Positions 8,458 through 16,604 of a stretch of 64,000 nucleotides of DNA are shown here, piece after piece. Source of the stretch: DUAG01 sp046756865. Its GTDB lineage: Bacteria > Nitrospirota > Nitrospiria > SBBL01 > JAADHI01. Each line of letters opens with the position of its first letter. The stretch's first letter is position 1. The notes below the pieces were generated by a model that was given only the letters and a program-made list of their open reading frames with translations, had not been told where the DNA came from and made no database searches. The stretch covers positions 1 through 64,000 of the forward strand of contig JBHHXE010000001.1 of NCBI GenBank assembly GCA_046756865.1, written 5' to 3'. The translations under genes were made by a program, and so were the position numbers.

Positions 8458-9258
8458 ATGAAGCTGACAATTTCAGGTGCAGCAGGCCGAATGGGTCGGG
8501 CCATACTCGAAAGTCTCTATGATGAAGAGGATCTTGAACTGGGATCGGCCCTTGAGAAAAAAAGAAATCCCTCCGTGGGCCGGGACGCAGGAGAGTTGAT
8601 CGGTATCGGAAAGTGGGGTATCCCTGTTACAGACCGAATAAAAAAGGCCGTTCTTGATGGCGAGGTGATGATCGATTTTACCTATCCATCAGAAACCCTC
8701 AAAATGGTTCAAGAAGCACAGCGCAAAAAAAAACCAATGGTGATCGGGACCACCGGGTTTTTGCGCGATCAGGAAAAAAAGATTAAGGATGCCTCTAAAA
8801 AGATTCCAATCGTCTGGTCTCCCAATATGAGTGTTGGTGTGAATGTCATGCTGAAATTCCTTGCGGACGCGGCCAACATCCTGGGGGAGGCCTATGATGT
8901 TGAGATCATGGAAATCCATCATCGGCATAAGAAAGATGCTCCAAGCGGAACAGCGCTTCGCATGGGTGAGACCATTTCCGCTGGGCGGGGCGCATCCCTT
9001 GCGCGTGTTGGTCGATTTTCCCGCCATGGAAAGATAGGTCCGAGAAAAACAGGAGAGATTGGATTTCAAAGCCAACGGGCGGGCGATGTTGTCGGTGAAC
9101 ATACGGTGACTTTTGCTGGACCCGGGGAACGTATTGAAATGACACATCGAGCCCATAGTCGAAATAATTTTTCACGCGGGGCGATATTGGCGGCAAAATG
9201 GGTGGCCGATCAACCACCCGGGTTGTACGATATGATGGATGTCTTAGGCCTGAAGTAA
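8458..9258 (+). CDS. dapB: 4-Hydroxy-tetrahydrodipicolinate reductase
   Basis: The product reduces the DapA product with NAD(P)H to tetrahydrodipicolinate. The N-terminal Rossmann loop is GAAGRMGR, and GTTGF lies near residue 98. The DapB signature EIHHRHKKDAPSGTA, holding the catalytic His and Lys, lies near 155-170. ATG 8458 has a strong AAAGGAG seven bases upstream. At 266 residues it is full length. The 54-base gap after dapA supports co-transcription. Confidence 0.96.
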   Translation: MKLTISGAAGRMGRAILESLYDEEDLELGSALEKKRNPSVGRDAGELIGIGKWGIPVTDRIKKAVLDGEVMIDFTYPSETLKMVQEAQRKKKPMVIGTTGFLRDQEKKIKDASKKIPIVWSPNMSVGVNVMLKFLADAANILGEAYDVEIMEIHHRHKKDAPSGTALRMGETISAGRGASLARVGRFSRHGKIGPRKTGEIGFQSQRAGDVVGEHTVTFAGPGERIEMTHRAHSRNNFSRGAILAAKWVADQPPGLYDMMDVLGLK

Positions 9259-9472
9259 GGGTCTCCTCTCTATCTTGTTCCAATTCAGCGTTCCTGCGTC
9301 ACAGATTATATTGGGTCGATCTGAACACGATAGTGGGCATAATCGCTCGCCTTTCCAGGGCTGGTTTGTAAGCACCGACAACGTGTTCTCCCACTTTTGT
9401 ATCGGAAAAACCTCGCCACGATGGAGTGAAGTTCTTCAACAAAGATAATATCTACAACATGAAGGAGAGCAC
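9259..9472. other. Intergenic region dapB-dapL, no recognised gene
   Basis: These 214 bases hold the dapL ribosome-binding site (GAAGGAG at 9461-9467) and no good terminator or promoter that I can defend. On the reverse strand a frame ending near 9306 (residues DYAHYRVQIDPI before the stop) has protein-like composition. It runs into dapL antisense and has no start within the gap, so at most it is a relic. Confidence 0.35.
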
Positions 9473-10654
9473 GTGAAAAATATTGTCGTACAACAAGCAG
9501 ATAGGATAAAAAAACTTCCACCTTACCTCTTTGCCGAGATTGATAAAATGAAGCAGGAAGCAATCCGGGAAGGAAAAGATATTATTAATCTGGGAGTAGG
9601 TGATCCTGATATGCCAACTCCCGCACCGATCATCGAAAAAATCAAAAAAGCGGTTGAGGATCCGAGACACCATCAATATCCCAGCTATGACGGGATGCCC
9701 TCCTTCCGGGAAGCGGTTGCCGCTTGGTATCGGCGTCGTTTTGATGCCACGCTTGATCCGGCGAGCGAAGTCCTTTCATTGATCGGATCCAAAGAGGGGG
9801 TTGGACACCTCCCCTTAGCCCTAATCAACCCGGGCGATACCGTCCTGATGACCTGCCCGGGGTATCCTGTATACCACTCCGGAACCTTGTTTGCGGGCGG
9901 GAATTCGGTTACGGTCCCGCTCAAGAAAGAAAATGGATTTCTCCCGGACCTGGACGCCATTCCCGATGAGGTGGCAAAAGCCGCAAAGTTGTTTTTTATA
10001 AACTACCCGAACAATCCCACAGCCGCGACTGCCGACATTGCTTTTTTTGAATCTTTAATCGACTTTGCAGACCGTAACCAGATCATTATCTGTCATGATG
10101 CCGCCTATACAGAGATTTATTATGACGGGAAACGCCCCATTGGATTTATGGAAGTTGATGGCGCTAAAGAAGTCGGGATTGAACTCCATTCTCTTTCAAA
10201 GACCTACAATATGACAGGTTGGCGGGTTGGGTTTGCCGTCGGAAACAGGGATGTTCTGACCGCATTGGGAAAAATCAAGAGCAATCTCGATTCCGGTATT
10301 TTTCAGGCAGTTCAGGAAGCCGGAATCGCGGCCCTTGACCTGGACGACTCCTTGCTCGATGTCATTCGAAATATATACCAGGAGCGTCGTGATACGCTCG
10401 TTCCGGGGCTTCAGAAACTTGGCTTCCAGGTGGAACGGCCTGCTGCCGCATTCTACGCGTGGATACGGACACCAAAAGGGGTATCTTCGTCAGAGATGAC
10501 GGCGACGCTGCTAAAAAGGGCGGCCATTGTTTCTACACCGGGAAATGGTTTTGGAGAGGCGGGAGAAGGCTACATCCGTATGACCTTGACGGTAAGCGTT
10601 GAACGCCTTGAAGAAGCCCTTGACCGCATGGAAAATGCCGGAATTTGTGGATAA
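9473..10654 (+). CDS. dapL: LL-diaminopimelate aminotransferase
   Basis: This is a class I/II PLP aminotransferase that converts tetrahydrodipicolinate directly to LL-diaminopimelate with glutamate, bypassing the acylated intermediates of DapD, DapC and DapE. The 393 residues include INLGVGDPDMPTP near 40, YPNNPT near 180 and the PLP lysine in SLSKTYNMTGWRVGF near 240. The specific DapL assignment, rather than a generic aspartate aminotransferase, rests on the ordered dapF-dapA-dapB context and the GVGDPD motif. The start is GTG 9473 with GAAGGAG upstream. Its end overlaps folK. Confidence 0.9.
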   Translation: MKNIVVQQADRIKKLPPYLFAEIDKMKQEAIREGKDIINLGVGDPDMPTPAPIIEKIKKAVEDPRHHQYPSYDGMPSFREAVAAWYRRRFDATLDPASEVLSLIGSKEGVGHLPLALINPGDTVLMTCPGYPVYHSGTLFAGGNSVTVPLKKENGFLPDLDAIPDEVAKAAKLFFINYPNNPTAATADIAFFESLIDFADRNQIIICHDAAYTEIYYDGKRPIGFMEVDGAKEVGIELHSLSKTYNMTGWRVGFAVGNRDVLTALGKIKSNLDSGIFQAVQEAGIAALDLDDSLLDVIRNIYQERRDTLVPGLQKLGFQVERPAAAFYAWIRTPKGVSSSEMTATLLKRAAIVSTPGNGFGEAGEGYIRMTLTVSVERLEEALDRMENAGICG

Positions 10655-11222
10655 AGAAAGTCTAGGTGTCGGCAAACCGTGCATTGATCCTGCCGAACGA
10701 CTACGGCATCTAGCGTATATCGGGATTGGGTCAAACAAGGGAGATGCCCTCGCCTCCTGTCGAGGGGCTGTCAGGAAACTTTCAAGGCATGAGTCCATTT
10801 GGATTAGGAATATTTCTTCCCTCTATGAGACGGCACCGATGTGCGTTCTTGATCAAGACTGGTTTTATAACGCCGTGATAGAGCTTGAAACAACCCTTTC
10901 TCCTCACGCTTTGCAGGAGACCTCTCAGGAAATCGAAAATCAGATCGGAAAAAAGATTGTGATTCCAAAAGGCCCCCGGGAGATAGATCTTGACCTCCTT
11001 TTTTACGATCAGGAGATCATCGACGAGCCGGGTTTGACTGTTCCACATCCAGGAATCCCCGTCCGACGTTTTGTCCTGGTCCCTTTGGTCGAGATCGCTT
11101 CCGGAATGCGTCACCCAACACTCGGTCAACACGTTGACACACTACTGGAGAAACTTGGGAAAGAAAGCGATTTCGCGGTGATCAAGAAGGAAGAAAGAGG
11201 ATGGGAGAGGGAAACAGCTTGA
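10635..11222 (+). CDS. folK: 2-Amino-4-hydroxy-6-hydroxymethyldihydropteridine pyrophosphokinase
   Basis: The product transfers pyrophosphate from ATP to the hydroxymethyl pterin in folate synthesis. It has YIGIGSNKGDA near residue 30, YETAPM, DWFYNAVIELE and the PROSITE-type signature GPREIDLDLLFY near 115-127. A C-terminal HPxxxxR...LVPL segment binds the pterin. I choose ATG 10635 (195 residues); the frame also runs back to a TTG at 10599 deeper inside dapL. About 25 extra residues precede the domain. The gene overlaps dapL by 20 bases and the downstream kinase gene by 22. Confidence 0.92.
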   Translation: MPEFVDKESLGVGKPCIDPAERLRHLAYIGIGSNKGDALASCRGAVRKLSRHESIWIRNISSLYETAPMCVLDQDWFYNAVIELETTLSPHALQETSQEIENQIGKKIVIPKGPREIDLDLLFYDQEIIDEPGLTVPHPGIPVRRFVLVPLVEIASGMRHPTLGQHVDTLLEKLGKESDFAVIKKEERGWERETA

Positions 11223-11875
11223 GTGAAAATCGCCTGATAGTCATTGAAGGCCCCATCGGCGTTGGCAAAACAAGTCTGGCAAGGCTTCTCTCACGTGAAT
11301 TGAATGCCGAACTTCTCCTCGAAGATGTGGAAGAGAACCCTTTTCTTCACAAATTCTACCGGGATACTCAAAAATGGGCCTTTCAGACGCAGTTGTTTTT
11401 CCTCCTTTCCCGCTCCCGCCAATTAGAGTCGCTTATTCAGCAAAGCCTCTTTTCTGAAACCACGATAACCGATTATTTTCTTCCGAAAGATCGGATTTTT
11501 GCTTATATGAATTTAACGGAAGAAGAGCTTGTCCTCTATGAACAGGTTTATAAATTACTAAATATGACAGCGCCAAAGCCGGACTTGGTTGTATTTCTTC
11601 AGGCGAATACCGATGCCCTCTTGAAACGGATTAACCGCAGAGGGAGGAATTATGAAAAAGCCCTCCATCCGGAATACCTGGTCGGATTGAATGAGGCCTA
11701 CAACCATTTTTTCTTTTATTACGAAGAAAGTCCTTTATTGGTGATACAAACAGATGATATCGATTTTGTAAACCATCCAGAAGATTTAGCCGACCTCGTG
11801 ACACGAATTAAGGAAATGAAAAAAGGAAAAGCCTACTACCACCCTAATCGCGTCATTAAAAAAGATGATCCATGA
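11201..11875 (+). CDS. Deoxynucleoside kinase family protein (dCK/dGK-like)
   Basis: This is a 224-residue P-loop kinase of the deoxyribonucleoside kinase family, which phosphorylates deoxynucleosides for salvage. The Walker A loop is EGPIGVGKTS near residue 16. It is followed by ENPFLHKFY, a WAFQTQLFFLLSR helix typical of the family, and the lid arginines in KRINRRGRNYE near 150. Substrate choice (dA, dG or dC) cannot be read from sequence. The start is ATG 11201, inside folK; a TTG at 11219 with GAGGG upstream is a rival. It ends with ATGA shared with panC. Its position between folK and panC is notable. Confidence 0.85.
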   Translation: MGEGNSLSENRLIVIEGPIGVGKTSLARLLSRELNAELLLEDVEENPFLHKFYRDTQKWAFQTQLFFLLSRSRQLESLIQQSLFSETTITDYFLPKDRIFAYMNLTEEELVLYEQVYKLLNMTAPKPDLVVFLQANTDALLKRINRRGRNYEKALHPEYLVGLNEAYNHFFFYYEESPLLVIQTDDIDFVNHPEDLADLVTRIKEMKKGKAYYHPNRVIKKDDP

Positions 11876-12714
11876 AGACCATTAAACGCATCAGAACCCT
11901 GCAAGAGACGCTCAGGGGTCTACGGCCCGGACGGCGGATCGCGCTTGTCCCGACGATGGGGGCTTTTCATGAAGGGCATCTTTCCCTGATGCGGAAAGCA
12001 AAGCAAAGCGGGGATTTCGTTGTTGTCTCACTCTTTGTCAATCCGCTTCAGTTTGGCCCCGAGGAAGATTTGAAAGTCTATCCCAGAGACCTTCGCTCTG
12101 ACCGGAATAAGGCAAAGAAATGCGGCGTAGATCTCTTATGGACCCCCGCTCCCGAAGAAATTCTGCCCTCTCCCTATCGAACATTTATTAATGTGGAAAA
12201 GCTCAGTAAACGATGGGAAGGTGAGGCGCGACCGGGACATTTTAAGGGAGTGGCAACCATCGTTGCCAAGCTTCTGCAGTTGATCGCGCCAGATGATCTA
12301 TATCTCGGCCAAAAAGATTTTCAACAGGTTCGGGTCATCCAACAACTGGTTCGTGATCTTCACTTCAAAACCAGCGTGCACCGACTCCCAACAGTTCGGG
12401 AGGCTGATGGGCTAGCGATGAGTTCCAGAAATTCCCGTCTTTCCTCTGCAGACCGAAAAGCCGCTCCGGTCTTATACCAGACGCTTCAAGCCGCACGGAA
12501 GATGATCCGTCAGGGGGAGAGGGAGAGCCAAGAGGTCCTTGAGGCATCTGAGACCAAGATCCGGATGGAGCCTCGCGCCCGGATCAACTATCTGGCTCTC
12601 TGCGACCCGGAGACACTAGAACCTCTTAAGTGGCTGGAACGGCGTTCCGTTTTCCTCGCGGCTATCCAGATCGGAACCGTCCGCCTGATCGATAATGTTT
12701 TCGTTAATATCTGA
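11872..12714 (+). CDS. panC: Pantothenate synthetase (pantoate-beta-alanine ligase)
   Basis: The product joins pantoate and beta-alanine using ATP, as an adenylate-forming step of coenzyme A synthesis. It has VPTMGAFHEGHLSL (the HIGH-like nucleotide motif) near residue 25-38, FVNPLQFGPEEDL near 58, YLGQKDFQQ near 145 and MSSRNSRL (KMSKS-like) near 183. At 280 residues it is full length. ATG 11872 overlaps the kinase stop by 4 bases. It is the last gene of the run; panB and panD are not in the window. Confidence 0.96.
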   Translation: MKTIKRIRTLQETLRGLRPGRRIALVPTMGAFHEGHLSLMRKAKQSGDFVVVSLFVNPLQFGPEEDLKVYPRDLRSDRNKAKKCGVDLLWTPAPEEILPSPYRTFINVEKLSKRWEGEARPGHFKGVATIVAKLLQLIAPDDLYLGQKDFQQVRVIQQLVRDLHFKTSVHRLPTVREADGLAMSSRNSRLSSADRKAAPVLYQTLQAARKMIRQGERESQEVLEASETKIRMEPRARINYLALCDPETLEPLKWLERRSVFLAAIQIGTVRLIDNVFVNI

Positions 12715-12860
12715 CCGGATGATCTTGCGACTGATACCTCTTGCCTTTTAAAAGTAATTTCGCTTACAAGCCGCTTCTGGCTGGAAGAAACGCCTCAGAT
12801 CTGTTTCCTTTATCAAATGAGTAAGAATTATTTGTAATATACCCATAGTGAGTCCAAAAA

Positions 12861-12890
12861 TTCTGCATAATTTCCAATACCTGTTATAAT
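12861..12890 (+). promoter_or_regulatory. Candidate extended -10 promoter for the DUF898-M48 pair
   Basis: TTCTGC (12861-12866), an 18-base spacer and a perfect TATAAT (12885-12890) preceded by TGT, giving an extended -10 (TGnTATAAT). The predicted start near 12897 leaves about 200 bases of untranslated leader before ATG 13098. Confidence 0.45.
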
Positions 12891-12914
12891 TAAACGCGCG
12901 TAGCCAGCCTAGTT

Positions 12915-12938
12915 CTTACCCTCCCAGGGAGGGGTAAG
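12915..12938 (+). repeat. Leader hairpin upstream of the DUF898 gene
   Basis: CTTACCCTCCC and GGGAGGGGTAAG form an 11-bp stem with one extra G and a loop of a single base as drawn; it would open to a small loop in RNA. No T run follows, so it is not a conventional terminator. It lies 18-40 bases after the predicted transcription start. Confidence 0.4.
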
Positions 12939-13097
12939 CGAGAAAACAAAATAGTGGGGTTTATCTTTTCGGGTCGGAAAAACGAAGACATTACGCCGCT
13001 AAGGGAGTGATCTTCAAAAATTACGGACGCGTTCACTTCAACCTTACCAGTGAGGTTTGCGCTGGATTTATATGGTTAAAATCAGGAGGAGGAACGG

Positions 13098-14276
13098 ATG
13101 ACTTACTCCAGCATGAAATGTAAGAAATGCGGGCTTACTCAAATGGCATCATCCGCTTGTAAATCTTGTGATGCTCCATCTTCGTTTTCATCGTCCGCCT
13201 CAGGCTTATCCACGCACAAAGAGACACTTGAAGAAATTCCAAAAACAGATGCGCCTTTTGATAAGGTATCGCCCCCAGACGTTGAGCCTGAACAAAGCTT
13301 AAGGGCTTCAGAGAATCCAACCGATGACTCAGATTTAAACCATACCCTTACATTTCATGGGCAGGGTGGAACACTTTTGGGAATTCAGGCTGTCAATATT
13401 TTCCTGACACTAGTCACCTTCGGAATATATTTATTTTGGGGGAAGGTTAATGTGAGAAAATACTTAATTGGACAAACGGCATTTAAAGGAGATCGCTTCG
13501 CTTATCATGGGACGGGAATGGAATTGTTTATCGGTTCTATGAAGGCCTTCCTGGTTCTCGGGGCAATGACCGCTTTGTTTCAGGCCGCACCCTTGATGCC
13601 GGGTGGAAAAGCGGTCAGCATCCTGGCTTTCACATCGGGATATTTAGGTTTTATGCTGTTTATCCCGATTGCGGTTGTCGGGAGCCTGCGTTACCGTTTG
13701 AGCAGAACTTCATGGCGCGGTATCCGTTTATCCTTTAGAGGACCGGTCAAGGACTACGTTAAAATTTCCATTCTGGGAGGGCTTTTTAGTTTTCTGACCC
13801 TTGGGCTTTATTATCCGATATTTCACGCCAGGAAGCGCTCCTTTTTGGTTTCCAATGCTTATTTTGGGAGCCTTTCCTTCGATTTTGACGGAGAGGGGAA
13901 GGATCTTTTTAATAGCTTTCTACTGGCGCTCCTCTTGACCATTCCCACGCTGGGTTTCTGTTGGTTCTGGTATATGGCAGAACGTCACCGTTATTATTGG
14001 TCTCATACAAAATTGGGATCTTCAAAGTTTAAATCGACGGTGACGGGCTCCCGGCTCCTGATCTTGAGCTTAACGAACATCTTGCTCTTGATTGTTACGC
14101 TGGGCTTTGCGTGGTCCTGGACCTCTATCCGAAAAGTACAATTCAATTGTTCAAACCTGCTGCTTGAGGGACGTCTTGATATGGAATCCATCTTTCAGGA
14201 TGCGCAGTCCGCCACAGCGACCGGTGAGGGTTTGGGCAACCTCCTGGAACTTGAAACCGATTTTGGAATTGGCTGA
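13098..14276 (+). CDS. DUF898 (YjgN-family) membrane protein with N-terminal zinc-ribbon-like Cys motif
   Basis: This is a 392-residue protein. Residues 8-24 hold two CxxC pairs (CKKC and CKSC), consistent with a degenerate zinc ribbon, followed by a Ser-rich linker to about residue 75. The rest carries DUF898/YjgN repeats: hydrophobic spans and motifs such as GIYLFWGKVNVRKYL, repeated in divergent form at LTLGLYYPIFHARKR and LTLGFAWSWTSIRKV. Six or more membrane segments are likely. The function of DUF898 is not established. ATG 13098 has AGGAGGAGG upstream. The following M48 protease gene overlaps its end, a pairing that suggests joint action in the membrane. Confidence 0.85.
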   Translation: MTYSSMKCKKCGLTQMASSACKSCDAPSSFSSSASGLSTHKETLEEIPKTDAPFDKVSPPDVEPEQSLRASENPTDDSDLNHTLTFHGQGGTLLGIQAVNIFLTLVTFGIYLFWGKVNVRKYLIGQTAFKGDRFAYHGTGMELFIGSMKAFLVLGAMTALFQAAPLMPGGKAVSILAFTSGYLGFMLFIPIAVVGSLRYRLSRTSWRGIRLSFRGPVKDYVKISILGGLFSFLTLGLYYPIFHARKRSFLVSNAYFGSLSFDFDGEGKDLFNSFLLALLLTIPTLGFCWFWYMAERHRYYWSHTKLGSSKFKSTVTGSRLLILSLTNILLLIVTLGFAWSWTSIRKVQFNCSNLLLEGRLDMESIFQDAQSATATGEGLGNLLELETDFGIG

Positions 14277-15381
14277 CTCGCATCTACAACTCACGTGGGA
14301 AGGTGATTATCTGGATGGCTGGTCGGCAAATCGCCAAAGGGTAGGGGTTTACCTTGAAAAACACCGAATTAGCATAAAGACTGAGTCGGGCGAGGTTTTT
14401 TACTTGCCCTATCAGGAACTCCGGCAAACCCAGGGATTCTATGAGGGTGAACCGGTCAGATTTGAGTGGGATGGAGATACCCCTCGGGCACTGGTCATAC
14501 AAGATTCAGAGTTCCTTCCTTCCCTCCACCGAAATGTCGGAAACAAGGCTTCTCACATTCATAATCCTGCTAACCGCTCTCTCCGTCTGAAACTGACGTT
14601 TGCGGCGGCAGTTTCCAGCATTGTCATTGCAGCTTCCCTTTATTTATGGGGAATTCCGACCATCGCCTCTCTTGCGACCCACTATGTACCCGTCTCATGG
14701 GAAAAGAAACTTGGTGCCGGCGTCATGTCTTATCTTGCTCCTCCGGAAAAGCTCTGTAAAAATAAGGAATTACGTCAGTCCGTTCAGTTGATTTTCTCAG
14801 GTCTTATTCCTGTAAATTCTGATATTCCCTACAGCTTTGAGATTTCTATTATTGATTCCCGGATAGTGAATGCTTTTGCGGCACCCGGAGGTTATATCGG
14901 TCTATACCATGGCTTGATTGAGCAGACCAAGTCTCCTGAAGAGCTGGCAGGCGTGCTGGCACATGAGGTGCAGCATATTGTCAAGCGCCATTCCACACGT
15001 GCATTGCTACAGCAGGCGTCCAGCAATATTCTGATGTCTGCCCTGACTGGGGATCTGAGCGGTGCACAGGCCTTTGGCCTGGCAAGCGCCGACAACTTTT
15101 TTCGTTTAAAGAACAGCCGAGAGGCTGAACGAGAGGCTGACGAAGAAGGCATGAAGATGATTCTTGAAGCTGGGATTGATCCCGAAGGTATGATTCATTT
15201 TTTTGACCATATAAAAGAATACGAAGAGAATCTCCCGGGAATTTATAAATACCTTTCTTCTCACCCCGGAACGCGAAGCCGCGTCTCTCATCTCAATATC
15301 CTTGCGAAACATGCACCCGAAGGAAAAACAACTAAACTCATTGGAAATGATCTTTGGGATAAAATCAAGAAGTCCTGTTAG
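14263..15381 (+). CDS. M48-family membrane metalloprotease, partner of DUF898 protein
   Basis: This is a zinc metallopeptidase of about 372 residues. An N-terminal beta-rich region (LTWEGDYLDGW to about residue 95) precedes a membrane segment near 115-140. The catalytic domain follows: NAFAAPGGYIGLYHGLI, the zinc site HEVQHIVKRH near residue 235, and the third ligand region EREADEEGM near 290. The start is uncertain: TTG 14263 or 14269 are the first start codons that limit the overlap with the DUF898 gene, and neither has a strong ribosome-binding site. An M48 fold tethered to the inner membrane with its active site outside the cytoplasm is the likely topology. Its substrate is unknown. Confidence 0.85.
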   Translation: MELADSHLQLTWEGDYLDGWSANRQRVGVYLEKHRISIKTESGEVFYLPYQELRQTQGFYEGEPVRFEWDGDTPRALVIQDSEFLPSLHRNVGNKASHIHNPANRSLRLKLTFAAAVSSIVIAASLYLWGIPTIASLATHYVPVSWEKKLGAGVMSYLAPPEKLCKNKELRQSVQLIFSGLIPVNSDIPYSFEISIIDSRIVNAFAAPGGYIGLYHGLIEQTKSPEELAGVLAHEVQHIVKRHSTRALLQQASSNILMSALTGDLSGAQAFGLASADNFFRLKNSREAEREADEEGMKMILEAGIDPEGMIHFFDHIKEYEENLPGIYKYLSSHPGTRSRVSHLNILAKHAPEGKTTKLIGNDLWDKIKKSC

Positions 15382-15417
15382 TTTTTTCTAGGGAGGCCGT
15401 CTGTCCAAAACCCTAAA

Positions 15418-15447
15418 TTGACTTTGGACGGAAGAACTTGGTATCAT
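15418..15447 (+). promoter_or_regulatory. Candidate sigma70-type promoter for the CHAP protein
   Basis: TTGACT (15418-15423), an 18-base spacer and TATCAT (15442-15447). The predicted start lies at about 15453-15455, almost on the ATG at 15454, so the message could be leaderless. A 7-base inverted repeat (GTCCAAA ... TTTGGAC, 15403-15429) overlaps the -35. Confidence 0.45.
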
Positions 15448-15453
15448 TCCTAA

Positions 15454-16050
15454 ATGTGTGTCGAAATATTTACGGTAAAGAAGCGCTCCCTCGGGGTGCT
15501 TTTTCTCGTCTTTTCCATTTCATTTGCAGCCCTTGCCTGCATGATTTCTCGTGTTGAAGCCGTTCCCTGCGCCACGCCGCTCTCCTCCTATAAAGATGTG
15601 CCTGCCCGGTCTAATGAGGATTATCCTTATGGCAGCTGCGACGGCCCTTCAGTCTATGGACTGAAATACCAGTGTGTCGAATATGTCCGGCGTTTCTATC
15701 ACCTGGTCAAAGGGATTGAGACGCGAGGCGGAATGCCAGGGAGGGGATGGGACGGAAATGCAAACACCTACTTTAAGTCTGCCGGAGAGATGGGCCTGGA
15801 GGCCATGGAAAATGGCGGACCAACGCCTCCTCTTCCTGATGACATCATTTCTTTCACGGGAGGTGCGCACGGCCATGTTGCCATTATCACAGCCGTGACC
15901 AATAATCACATCGAATTCATCGAACAAAACTTCTCCCTCAGCGGGAGGGGACGCGTCGCGTATAACCCACTCACCCACCATGTAGCCGGTCGCCATGTCC
16001 AGGGCGCTACCCTCTCCGTTGAGGGGTGGCTTCGCCCCCAGGTCCATTAG
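15454..16050 (+). CDS. Secreted CHAP-domain amidase/peptidase
   Basis: This 198-residue protein has a basic N terminus and a hydrophobic signal segment (SLGVLFLVFSISFAALACM). Cleavage probably falls near SRVEA, residue 35. The CHAP (NlpC/P60-like) catalytic Cys is in KYQCVEYVRRFY near residue 75, and the His in GAHGHVAIITAV near 148, followed by FIEQNF. Such domains cut peptidoglycan peptides or glutathionylspermidine; the periplasmic location favours cell-wall turnover. ATG 15454 has no ribosome-binding site, in keeping with the promoter that ends just upstream. It converges on the gene ending at 16083. Confidence 0.8.
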   Translation: MCVEIFTVKKRSLGVLFLVFSISFAALACMISRVEAVPCATPLSSYKDVPARSNEDYPYGSCDGPSVYGLKYQCVEYVRRFYHLVKGIETRGGMPGRGWDGNANTYFKSAGEMGLEAMENGGPTPPLPDDIISFTGGAHGHVAIITAVTNNHIEFIEQNFSLSGRGRVAYNPLTHHVAGRHVQGATLSVEGWLRPQVH

Positions 16051-16078
16051 CATCCCAGGTGATATGATGGTTCGCTCT

Positions 16079-16109
16079 CGTGTTATGGGCGATATGCGTC
16101 CATAACACG
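16079..16109. repeat. Hairpin between convergent genes, overlapping a stop codon
   Basis: CGTGTTATGG (16079-16088) and CCATAACACG (16100-16109) form a perfect 10-bp stem with an 11-base loop. It includes the TAA stop of the reverse-strand secreted protein and lies 29 bases past the CHAP gene stop. No T run follows on either strand. It may slow convergent transcription or protect 3' ends. Confidence 0.45.
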
Positions 16110-16604
16110 GTTCTGTCCATCCATTGACAGAGTAACCATCCTGCCTTTGGTGATTTTATTCAATTTTGTGGCAGCATCACCCTTAAGGGCGAGGCGTTTC
16201 ACAACACCAAACTCAGTCTTAATGGAAATCCATTTCATCGGACCATTGAATTCCTGGACGATTCCGGAGATTTCATTGCCCATAAAACCTCCCTTGCCCC
16301 CGGGTTCCGTGAGGTCGATGATCGTATTTCCTCTATCCAGTATGAGGGTGACTTCATCCCCCTCTTCCGGTGCCGAAAAACCTTCCCGAACCCATTCTTT
16401 TACCCCAAAACTGCGGAAGGTCCTTTCTTCCGTTTCCAGGATGACCATATCACCTTTCACCGTCCAGACAGAACTGTAGACACTCCTATGCGAAGAAAGG
16501 TCATGCTGGGTGAGGGTCGGGTAACTCGAAGCATACACCGACGAAAATGAAATGCTCAAAATAAACAACAAAAACATGAGAAATGGTTTATGGTTATTCA
16601 TCAT
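16083..16604 (-). CDS. Secreted protein of unknown function
   Basis: This 173-residue protein has a clear Sec signal (MMNNHKPFLMFLLFILSISFSSVYAS, cleaved near residue 26). The mature part is beta-rich and has internal similarity: WTVKGDMVILETEERTF, FSAPEEGDEVTLILDRGNTIIDL and KGRMVTLSMDGQNRVMDA resemble repeated small beta-barrel (OB-like) units. I do not recognise a family. The first of two tandem ATG codons follows a strong AGGAGGAGT. The upstream partial frame (16601-16927) runs through this ribosome-binding site. Confidence 0.75.
   Translation of the reverse strand: MMNNHKPFLMFLLFILSISFSSVYASSYPTLTQHDLSSHRSVYSSVWTVKGDMVILETEERTFRSFGVKEWVREGFSAPEEGDEVTLILDRGNTIIDLTEPGGKGGFMGNEISGIVQEFNGPMKWISIKTEFGVVKRLALKGDAATKLNKITKGRMVTLSMDGQNRVMDAYRP

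Larger units (their letters stand above)
12715..13097 (+). other. 383-base noncoding region with a likely promoter and ~200-base leader
   Basis: There is no supported gene here. It contains an extended -10 promoter candidate ending at 12890, a GC-rich hairpin at 12915-12938, a second weak inverted repeat around 13040-13057 (AACCT / AGGTT), and the strong AGGAGGAGG site just before the DUF898 gene. I compared the leader by eye with common riboswitch classes (cobalamin, c-di-GMP, THF, glycine) and recognised none. Confidence 0.45.

Noticed and set aside
9306..9472. Reverse-strand frame between dapB and dapL ending in DYAHYRVQIDPI
   Set aside because: The composition is protein-like, but the frame has no start in the gap and runs on antisense to dapL. 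It matches no family I recognise.
12891..13097. Known riboswitch in the DUF898 leader
   Set aside because: I looked for cobalamin, c-di-GMP, glycine, THF and preQ1 cores by eye and matched none. Only generic hairpins are visible.
14092..14276. M48 protease starting at an ATG deep inside the DUF898 gene
   Set aside because: It would need 185 bases of dual coding. The extra residues are low-quality (Cys/Arg-rich) and the start has no ribosome-binding site, so a TTG near 14263 is more likely.
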